DNA of 17,850 bases from RGIG1993 sp964564225 (GTDB lineage: Bacteria; Bacillota; Clostridia; Oscillospirales; CAG-272), in NCBI GenBank assembly GCA_964564225.1, contig CAZMAF010000036.1, positions 1 to 17,850 on the forward strand. Reading direction: 5' to 3'. The notes under the pieces were generated by a model. The model did not search any database. It saw only the letters and a list, made by a program, of their open reading frames with translations, and had not been told where the DNA came from. The position numbers were made by a program, and so were the translations under genes. Shown one piece after another: positions 12,586-17,850 of this stretch. The stretch's first letter is position 1. Each line of letters begins with the position of its first letter.

Positions 12586-13353
12586 ATGATGGCAAAGCTG
12601 AAGTTGATTGCAAGTGACTATGACGGGACACTGAACTCGGACGGTATTGCCGAGCATGTGCGCCGCGCGCTGATTGATTGGCGCGTTGCGGGAAATCAGT
12701 TCGGTATCGTATCGGGGCGCGGAATGTCAAATCTTATTCGCATGATTCAGAATGATGAAGTTATTTGCGATTTTCTGATTGCGAATAACGGTGCGGTGAT
12801 CGCTGACGGTGAGGGTAAGGTGTTGGTTTATCACACAAAGGATGCTTTTCTTTGCCGTGAGATTATTTCTTTCGTTTTGGATAATGGAGCGCAGTATGCA
12901 ACCGTTTGCTTCGCTGAGAGCGAATTTTATGTGGTGAGCGAGGAGCATAAGGCGCGCCGTGCGGATGATATGAGGTATTTCACGAGAGCGACGTACGAGC
13001 CGCGTGAATTTACGCAGATCTCGACGGTATGCGCGGACAGACCTGAGGCGATGCGGCTGGCGAATGAGATTAACCGGCAGTTTTTTGAGAAGGTGACGGC
13101 GCTTGTGAACGGCAGATGTATTGACATCGTGCCTTACGGGGTGGACAAGGCGGCGGGCATCTGCGAGCTTTGCGCGCTGTGGGAAATCAATATCGATGCG
13201 GTGCGTACGGTTGGCGATAATTATAACGACGAGGCGATGCTCCGCTCGTTTTGCAGCTATGCCGTTGAAAACGCAGTTGAGGATATCAAGAAGATCGCTA
13301 CCTACGTCGTGCGTGATATTGCCGAGCTTTGTCAAAGGGAAACGGTTGAGTAA
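12586..13353 (+). CDS. Cof-type HAD-IIB family phosphatase
   Basis: A 255-aa haloacid-dehalogenase hydrolase with a C2-type cap, probably acting on sugar phosphates or other small phosphorylated metabolites in the cytoplasm. Motif I is SDYDGTL with nucleophile D11 and acid/base D13. Motif II is IVSGRG, motif III is K188 in GVDKAAG, and motif IV is GDNYNDEAM (210-218) for Mg2+ binding. The cap lies between motifs II and III (about residues 80-185). AGGG (12575-12578) lies 7 nt before the ATG; a second ATG follows at once. It has its own promoter and a hairpin terminator at its stop codon, so it is monocistronic. The exact substrate cannot be read from sequence. Confidence 0.88.
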   Translation: MMAKLKLIASDYDGTLNSDGIAEHVRRALIDWRVAGNQFGIVSGRGMSNLIRMIQNDEVICDFLIANNGAVIADGEGKVLVYHTKDAFLCREIISFVLDNGAQYATVCFAESEFYVVSEEHKARRADDMRYFTRATYEPREFTQISTVCADRPEAMRLANEINRQFFEKVTALVNGRCIDIVPYGVDKAAGICELCALWEINIDAVRTVGDNYNDEAMLRSFCSYAVENAVEDIKKIATYVVRDIAELCQRETVE

Positions 13354-13393
13354 AGTTTGTGGCTGTTTTGCAGGGGATTTTTACAAACTTTTT
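13352..13393 (+). terminator. Probable terminator of the HAD phosphatase gene
   Basis: A perfect 9-bp stem AAAGTTTGT/ACAAACTTT (13352-13360 with 13383-13391) ends in a short T run. Its left arm overlaps the stop codon. The 22-nt loop and short T tract make it weaker than the others here. Confidence 0.5.
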
Positions 13394-13403
13394 GCATAAA
13401 TAC

Positions 13404-13432
13404 TTGACAAATCGCTGAAAATGTGTTATAAA
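13404..13432 (+). promoter_or_regulatory. Promoter of the thrS T-box leader
   Basis: TTGACA (13404-13409), 17 bp, TATAAA (13427-13432) with extended -10 TGT. Transcription would start near 13439 and make the T-box leader. Confidence 0.82.
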
Positions 13433-13439
13433 ATGATAT

Positions 13440-13629
13440 ATTAACGAAGCGGACACGTCTGTTATTGCAGAACGCCTACAGAGAGCGACGGTAGCTGAAA
13501 AGTCGCGGCGATCGGATATTGGGTACCACCGTTTTAAGATAAGTGAATACCAATTGAGTGAAAGCTCGGGTGGAACCGTGCGGATTTTGTATCCACACCC
13601 CGAACAACGTGTTGTTGTTCGGGGTTTTT
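13440..13629 (+). promoter_or_regulatory. Threonine T-box riboswitch controlling thrS-queG
   Basis: The leader carries T-box hallmarks in order. First is a distal Stem I motif: AGAGA, then a GCGAC/GTCGC hairpin with loop GGTAGCTGAAAA. Then comes the specifier context GAAT-ACC-A, placing a threonine ACC codon at 13549-13551. A small GAG/CTC hairpin follows, then the T-box GGGTGGAACCGTG (13568-13580). Last is an intrinsic terminator with an 11-bp stem (13598-13608 with 13614-13624) and T5. Uncharged tRNA-Thr would bind specifier and T-box, favour the antiterminator and raise ThrS expression. Another ACC at 13525-13527 is a less likely specifier; both read threonine. Stem III is very short. Confidence 0.9.
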
Positions 13630-13668
13630 ATTTTCGTTAAAATTTGATTTCAATAAAGAGGTAAAAGC

Positions 13669-15600
13669 ATGAAAATCATTCTTTGTGACAAGGAATTTGA
13701 AACCGAGTCTGCTGTAACGGCTTACGATGCGATTAAGGAAGCGGGTCTTATGACGAGAGAGGTTATTGCGGCAGAGCTTGACGGTGTGACGGTTGCTTTG
13801 ACCGCTCCCATTGCCGAGGGTTCGCATCTTACGCCTCTGACCTTTGCTGATAAGCCAGGACAGAGAGTCTTCAATCATACGGCGGCGCACATTCTTGCGC
13901 AGGCTGTAAAGCGCCTTTTTCCCGATGCGAAGCTGACGATCGGGCCATCGGTTGAGGACGGTTTTTATTACGATTTTGACAGCGATACGCCCTTCAGCCG
14001 CGAAGCGCTTGATAAGCTCGAAGCTGAAATGAAGAAGATCGTGAAGGAAAATCTTAAAATTGAGCGTTTTACGCTTTCCCGTGAAGAAGCGATCAAGCTG
14101 ATGGAAGAAAAGGGTGAGCCCTATAAAGTTCTTCTTATCGCGCGTATTCCCGAGGGGGATGAGATTTCTTTCTATCGTCAGGGTGACTTTGTTGATCTTT
14201 GCGCAGGTCCTCACCTTTTTGCTACGGGCGCCGTTAAGGCTTTCAAGCTGACGCAGTGTACCGGCGCATATTGGGAGGGCAAGAGTGAAAACAAGATGTT
14301 GCAACGTATTTACGGCGTGGCGTTCCCCTCGAAGGACATGCTTGCGGCGCATCTTACGATGCTTGAAGAAGCAAGAAAGCGCGACCACAACAAGCTCGGT
14401 CGTGAGCTTGAGCTTTTCACGACGGTTGATACAATCGGTCAGGGACTGCCTATTATGCTTCCCAAGGGCGCGAGAATGATCCAAACGCTTCAGCGTTTTG
14501 TTGAAGATGAAGAACAGAAGCGCGGTTGGCTTCTTACGAAGACTCCTTTTATGGCAAAGAGTGATCTTTATAAAATATCGGGACACTGGGACCATTATCG
14601 CGACGGTATGTTTGTGCTTGGCGATCCCGAAAAGGATAAGGAGGTTTTTGCTCTTCGTCCGATGACCTGTCCGTTCCAGTACCAAGCGTATCTTGCAAAA
14701 GGTCGTTCGTATCGCGATTTACCGCTCCGTTACAACGAAACCTCGACGCTTTTCAGAAATGAGGCATCGGGCGAAATGCACGGACTTATCCGTGTCCGTC
14801 AGTTTACTATTTCGGAAGGACATCTGATGTGTACCCCCGAACAGCTTGAAGGGGAGTTTGAGGCGTGTCTTGATCTTACTACTTTTATGCTGAAAACGCT
14901 CGGACTGTACGAGGACGTGAGCTACCGTTTCTCGCAGTGGGACCCCACAGATACCGCAAAATATATCGGTACGCCCGAGCAGTGGGACGAAGCGCAGGGT
15001 ATGATGAAGAGAATTCTTGACAAGCTCGAAATTTCTTATAAAATCGGTATTGGTGAGGCGGCATTCTACGGACCGAAGCTTGATATTCAGATCCGAAACG
15101 TATACGGTAAGGAAGATACGCTGATCACCATTCAGATCGACCAGATGCTTGCTGAAAAGTTCGGTATGGAATACGTTGACCGCGATGGTACGAAGAAAAA
15201 TCCTTATATCATTCACCGCACCTCGATCGGTTGTTATGAAAGAACGCTTGCGCTTCTCATCGAAAAATACGCAGGTGCATTTCCGCTTTGGCTCGCTCCC
15301 GTACAGGTCAAGATTTTGCCTATCGGTAACGAGCAGAGTGAATATGCGCACGCATTTGCTTCAAAGCTTGAGGCTGCCGGTATGCGCGTTGAGGTTGACG
15401 ACCGTAATGAAACGATTGGTTATAAGATCCGAGAGGCCAGACTCGGAAAAGTGCCTTATCGCCTTGTTATCGGTGCGCAAGAGGTTGAAAACGGTACGGT
15501 GGCGGTTACCTCGCGTGACAAGGGAGATCTCGGAGCAATGATTCCCGATGAGTTCGTGGCTATGGCGCTTGAAGAGATCCGCACCAAAGCAAGAGCATGA
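13669..15600 (+). CDS. thrS: Threonyl-tRNA synthetase
   Basis: A 643-aa class II aminoacyl-tRNA synthetase of normal length, charging tRNA-Thr. Residues 1-61 form the TGS domain. The second additional (editing) domain follows, with H70/H74 in NHTAAH and C178/H182 in CAGPH. The catalytic core (about 270-535) holds the zinc and threonine ligands C334 (RPMTCPF), H385 (in FTISEGH) and H516 (IIHRTSIG). The anticodon-binding domain (about 540-640) includes NETIGYKIREARLGKVPY. The core motif reads RVRQFTISEGH where many bacteria have RVRGFTQDDAH, a known kind of variation. AGAGG lies a few nt before the ATG. It is controlled by the T-box leader upstream, and its last four bases overlap the queG-like start, indicating translational coupling. 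Confidence 0.97.
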   Translation: MKIILCDKEFETESAVTAYDAIKEAGLMTREVIAAELDGVTVALTAPIAEGSHLTPLTFADKPGQRVFNHTAAHILAQAVKRLFPDAKLTIGPSVEDGFYYDFDSDTPFSREALDKLEAEMKKIVKENLKIERFTLSREEAIKLMEEKGEPYKVLLIARIPEGDEISFYRQGDFVDLCAGPHLFATGAVKAFKLTQCTGAYWEGKSENKMLQRIYGVAFPSKDMLAAHLTMLEEARKRDHNKLGRELELFTTVDTIGQGLPIMLPKGARMIQTLQRFVEDEEQKRGWLLTKTPFMAKSDLYKISGHWDHYRDGMFVLGDPEKDKEVFALRPMTCPFQYQAYLAKGRSYRDLPLRYNETSTLFRNEASGEMHGLIRVRQFTISEGHLMCTPEQLEGEFEACLDLTTFMLKTLGLYEDVSYRFSQWDPTDTAKYIGTPEQWDEAQGMMKRILDKLEISYKIGIGEAAFYGPKLDIQIRNVYGKEDTLITIQIDQMLAEKFGMEYVDRDGTKKNPYIIHRTSIGCYERTLALLIEKYAGAFPLWLAPVQVKILPIGNEQSEYAHAFASKLEAAGMRVEVDDRNETIGYKIREARLGKVPYRLVIGAQEVENGTVAVTSRDKGDLGAMIPDEFVAMALEEIRTKARA

Positions 15601-16400
15601 ATCATTTCGTAAAAAGCGTCTTCGGGGAGGAGGGCATCCTTCTCCTCGAGACGATTCCTTTTTCGCTTTGCCGTGTGATACAGCCGCATAAGCTGACTTG
15701 CCTTCCGTTTACGCCAATGTCGGCTGTCATTTTTCTGATGCCTTATTATACCGAGATTTCGGGCAAGAGAAATCTTTCGCGTTATGCCGTTGCGCGTGAT
15801 TATCATTCGTACGTCAAGGAGCTTTCAAAGCGGGTATTGTCAAAGCTTTCGGAGGTGTATCCCGAAGCATCTTTTTCGATGTTTTCTGACAATTCTCCAA
15901 TTGACGAGCGGCATGCTGCCGCGCTTTGCGGACTTGGTGTGATGGGGGATAATGGGCTTCTGTTGACCGAGCAGTACGGACCTTACGTGTTTATCGGTGA
16001 GGTGCTGTCCGATCTTCCAATCGAGGTTTTGGGGCAAAGGGAAGACTATCGTACCGAGACCTGTATGCATTGCGGTAAGTGTCAAGCTGCTTGTCCCAAA
16101 AAGTCGGTCTGTTTATCTGCTCTGACACAAAAGAAGGGGAATCTGACCGAAGGAGAGTGTGATGAGATACGCTCGCTCGGCTCTCTTTGGGGATGTGATG
16201 TTTGTCAGGAGGTCTGTCCTTATGCGCAAGCGCCCCAAGAAACGCCGATTGCGTTTTTTAAAAACGGACTTGTTCCGTATCTGAATTCACAGCGTCTTGA
16301 TATGATGGGTGAAGAAGAATTTCGATTGCGTGCTTATGCTTGGCGCGGACGGCAAATAATTGAACGGAATATTCGATTGCTTTATAAAAAAACCGAATGA
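15597..16400 (+). CDS. queG: QueG-like epoxyqueuosine reductase, short form
   Basis: A 267-aa iron-sulfur protein related to QueG, the cobalamin-dependent enzyme that reduces epoxyqueuosine to queuosine at tRNA position 34. RYAVARDYH resembles the QueG segment near the cofactor. D98 in SDNSPIDERHAAALCGLGVMG matches the conserved catalytic-region motif when split at its SDNSP start. Eight cysteines for two [4Fe-4S] clusters are all present: C156, C159, C162, C166, C172, C200, C203, C207. The chain lacks the C-terminal HEAT-like region of long QueG (about 380 aa) and is also shorter at the N-terminus. Short relatives are common in Clostridia, and their substrate is less certain. The ATG overlaps the thrS stop (ATGA), so it is co-transcribed under the Thr T-box. 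A different reductase role cannot be excluded. Confidence 0.8.
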   Translation: MNHFVKSVFGEEGILLLETIPFSLCRVIQPHKLTCLPFTPMSAVIFLMPYYTEISGKRNLSRYAVARDYHSYVKELSKRVLSKLSEVYPEASFSMFSDNSPIDERHAAALCGLGVMGDNGLLLTEQYGPYVFIGEVLSDLPIEVLGQREDYRTETCMHCGKCQAACPKKSVCLSALTQKKGNLTEGECDEIRSLGSLWGCDVCQEVCPYAQAPQETPIAFFKNGLVPYLNSQRLDMMGEEEFRLRAYAWRGRQIIERNIRLLYKKTE

Positions 16401-16438
16401 ATATGCAAAGTTATTTGCGATATTTTTTCGGTTTTTTT
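16386..16438 (+). terminator. Terminator of the thrS-queG operon
   Basis: An outer stem pairs A7CCGAA (16386-16397) with TTCGGT7 (ending 16438). An inner GCAAA/TTTGC hairpin lies inside it. The left arm overlaps the last codons and stop of the queG-like gene. Confidence 0.75.
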
Positions 16439-16476
16439 ATTTTTATCGAAAATTTGAATTTGTTGAGGTGAAATGC

Positions 16477-16505
16477 TTGACATTTTTTACCGAATCGTGT
16501 AAAAT
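16477..16505 (+). promoter_or_regulatory. Promoter of the NUDIX gene
   Basis: TTGACA (16477-16482), a 17-bp spacer and TAAAAT (16500-16505). The start of transcription would fall about 45 nt before the gene. Confidence 0.75.
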
Positions 16506-16556
16506 ATAAAATTATAATAAAGAATACGATATCGTAATGAGAAAGAGGGGATGGGC

Positions 16557-17087
16557 ATGCGTGAATTCTGGGACGTTTATGGCGAGGATTACCGCAAGAT
16601 CGAAGGCAAGATCACGCAACGCGGCAAGCACGAGCTTGGGCTGCATGAGTACCATCTTGTCGTTTATGCGTGGATTGTTTCAGACGACGGCAACGTCGTT
16701 CTTTCACGCCGTCAGAAAGGTAAAAGCTTTGGTGGCACGTGGGAATGTACGGGCGGTTGCGCGAAGGCGGGCGAGGATTCGCTGACTGCTGTTTTACGCG
16801 AAGTCAGGGAGGAGCTTGGCGTTACGCTTGATACGGAAAAGGGAAGACTCTATAAGCGCTATAAGCGGCGTTATCCTGTAGGCGCGAAGGCGATCTGTGA
16901 CGTTTGGATCTTTCGTCAGAACGTATCGTTACAGGAGCTTGTGATGCAGCCCGATGAGGTGAGTGAAGTAAAGATCGTTTCGCTTAAGGAGCTTCTGCAT
17001 CTGCATGAAAGCGGTGTTTTTAAAAAACGTTATTTTTACATAGAGGATATGATTGATTTTTTACAAAAAGAATTGAATATCCGGTAA
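16557..17087 (+). CDS. NUDIX hydrolase
   Basis: A 176-aa cytoplasmic hydrolase of nucleoside diphosphates linked to another group. The Nudix box is complete at residues 67-89: G67, E73, R81-E82, E85-E86 and G88 match G-x5-E-x7-REU-x-EE-x-GU exactly. A preceding FGGTWECTGG strand and SRRQKGK segment are typical of the fold. The N-terminal about 30 residues (MREFWDVYGEDYRK) resemble the family members near IPP isomerase and YfcD, but the substrate cannot be deduced. I chose the ATG at 16557 because AGAGGGG (16544-16550) directly abuts the in-frame ATG at 16551, leaving no spacer there. The gene has its own promoter; no clear terminator follows it before the tRNA promoter. Confidence 0.88.
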   Translation: MREFWDVYGEDYRKIEGKITQRGKHELGLHEYHLVVYAWIVSDDGNVVLSRRQKGKSFGGTWECTGGCAKAGEDSLTAVLREVREELGVTLDTEKGRLYKRYKRRYPVGAKAICDVWIFRQNVSLQELVMQPDEVSEVKIVSLKELLHLHESGVFKKRYFYIEDMIDFLQKELNIR

Positions 17088-17198
17088 TTTTCAGGTAATG
17101 AAGGCGAATATGTCTATATTGTTTCAGTGTTTTTTTGTTTTTGCCGAAATATAGAATAATGTACAAAAATATTTCATATATTTTGTTGAACTTGCCTA

Positions 17199-17227
17199 TT
17201 GCCATTTGCGTTTTTTTTTGATATAAT
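17199..17227 (+). promoter_or_regulatory. Promoter of tRNA-Glu
   Basis: TTGCCA (17199-17204), 17 bp, TATAAT (17222-17227) with extended -10 TGA. It lies 13 nt before the mature 5' end, so the precursor leader is only about 7 nt. Confidence 0.82.
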
Positions 17228-17240
17228 AATCACGCACTGA

Positions 17241-17315
17241 GGCCCGTTGGTCAAGCGGTTAAGACGCTAGCCTCTCACGCTGGAAACATGGGTTCGATTC
17301 CCGTACGGGTCACCA
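17241..17315 (+). tRNA. tRNA-Glu (anticodon CTC)
   Basis: A complete cloverleaf of 75 nt including an encoded CCA end. The acceptor stem pairs GGCCCGT with ACGGGTC (one G-T). The D arm contains the invariant GG, and the anticodon stem CTAGC/GCTGG encloses loop CTCTCAC with anticodon CTC at its centre. The T arm holds TTCGATT. It decodes GAG (glutamate). It is a stand-alone transcription unit with its own promoter and terminator. Confidence 0.95.
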
Positions 17316-17323
17316 AACGTAAT

Positions 17324-17370
17324 AAATCCGAATTATTTCGTTGATCGAAATTGGTTCGGATTTGTTTTTT
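17324..17370 (+). terminator. Terminator of tRNA-Glu
   Basis: A 9-bp outer stem AAATCCGAA/TTCGGATTT (17324-17332 with 17355-17363) and an inner TTTCG/CGAAA hairpin are followed by G and T6. It begins 9 nt after the tRNA. Confidence 0.82.
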
Positions 17371-17395
17371 ATTATAATTATTCGAATTAATACTG

Positions 17396-17444
17396 AAAAT
17401 TACCGCCGAGAGCGACCATCCGGTCGCTCTCGGCGGTAATTTTT
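17396..17444. terminator. Long perfect-stem terminator of the histidine kinase gene
   Basis: A perfect 22-bp stem (17396-17417 with 17422-17443) with a 4-nt loop and A/T tails on both sides. It lies just past the kinase stop on the minus strand and, being symmetrical, can also stop transcription coming from the tRNA side. Confidence 0.88.
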
Positions 17445-17446
17445 AT

Positions 17447-17850
17447 TTAAGAAAAACAGAGCGTTATTAATAATGTGCTTTCTTTGTATTTTGCTGAGAT
17501 ACAACCGCCCATTCGCTCGGTCAGTAACTTTGAAATCGACAGACCAAGCCCTGTCGATTTCCGGGCGGAATCTACGGTATAGAAGCGGTCAAAGAGCTTG
17601 CCGACATCAACAGACGAAAGTTCAGATGCCGTGTTGGAGAATGTGATCTCTCCCGCGTCGCTCATTGTTACCGCAAAATCTCCGTCGCTATACTTAACCG
17701 CGTTACTGATGATGTTACCGAAAATGCGCGACAGAGCCGATTTGTCAAGAGAACGGATAATCACGCTATCGGGGAGCGAGATATTCGGCGTGATGTTCTT
17801 CTGCTCAAATGCTCCGTAAAAGGAAATCAGCGTATCTTCAAGCACTCTGC
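17447..17850 (-). CDS. Sensor histidine kinase, C-terminal ATPase domain (partial)
   Basis: The last 134 or so codons of a two-component sensor kinase; the frame is open to the window edge and the sensor, membrane and phospho-acceptor parts lie outside. The visible segment is an HATPase_c domain. It has the N box in RIFGNIISNAVKYSDG, the F-box-like KLFDRFYTVD and the G2 box STGLGLSISKLL, and then the terminal strands. The G1 box DxGxG is replaced by FSNTASEL, a pattern I associate with one subgroup of Firmicute kinases, so activity is not ruled out. The apparent GTG at 17845 is an internal valine, not a start. A terminator follows directly, so the kinase is the last gene of its operon, usually behind a response regulator. 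Confidence 0.9.
   Translation of the reverse strand, partial: RVLEDTLISFYGAFEQKNITPNISLPDSVIIRSLDKSALSRIFGNIISNAVKYSDGDFAVTMSDAGEITFSNTASELSSVDVGKLFDRFYTVDSARKSTGLGLSISKLLTERMGGCISAKYKESTLLITLCFS

Noticed and set aside
13534..14685. Long minus-strand open frame opposite thrS and the T-box leader
   Set aside because: It overlaps the thrS editing domain and the T-box; composition is basic and histidine-rich as expected of an antisense shadow.
17112..17160. Terminator for the NUDIX gene
   Set aside because: A CTATATT/AATATAG inverted repeat exists, but the loop is very long and no T run follows the right arm.

Overview
The window looks like chromosomal DNA of an anaerobic, endospore-forming Clostridia-type Firmicute, probably from a gut metagenome. 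It carries SpoIIID, a threonyl T-box leader, gram-positive Shine-Dalgarno sites, TTGACA/TATAAT promoters that often have an extended -10, a Na+-pumping oxaloacetate decarboxylase, and a scaffold gap of exactly 100 N. GC content is moderate and even. Nothing resembles a phage, plasmid or transposase.

Layout. 1-145 (-): 5' end of a dimeric glycyl-tRNA synthetase, with its promoter. 314-4402 (+): a two-gene operon encoding a five-helix membrane protein with an extracellular alkaline-phosphatase/sulfatase-type domain (LtaS-like topology), then a 701-aa protein that fuses a YidC/Oxa1 insertase domain to a CDP-glycerol glycerophosphotransferase domain. 4399-4734: a small single-pass membrane protein with its own promoter and terminator. 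4750-9094 (+): biotin ligase, then oadG, a free-standing biotin carrier, oadB and oadA. The ligase would charge the carrier, oadA carboxylates it from oxaloacetate, and oadB decarboxylates it while exporting Na+. 9095-9571: a bidirectional terminator and a small helical protein (-). 9572-9977: a structured repeat region broken by the N gap. 9960-10887 (-): rplM-rpsI with a textbook promoter. 11158-12468 (+): a three-S1-domain protein and spoIIID. 12525-13393 (+): a Cof-type HAD phosphatase. 13404-16438 (+): Thr T-box leader, thrS and a short QueG-like protein overlapping thrS. 16477-17087 (+): a NUDIX hydrolase. 17199-17370 (+): tRNA-Glu(CTC). 17396-17850 (-): C-terminal ATPase domain of a sensor histidine kinase, cut by the window end.

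Most of the window is housekeeping. Two places deserve attention. The first is the LtaS-like / YidC-glycerophosphotransferase gene pair, which suggests a membrane-coupled route for making or exporting a glycerophosphate-modified envelope polymer. The second is the region between rpsI and the small helical protein gene. There an 80-nt direct repeat containing the rpsI tail and terminator flanks a multi-hairpin palindromic element, and the assembly breaks exactly inside one repeat copy.
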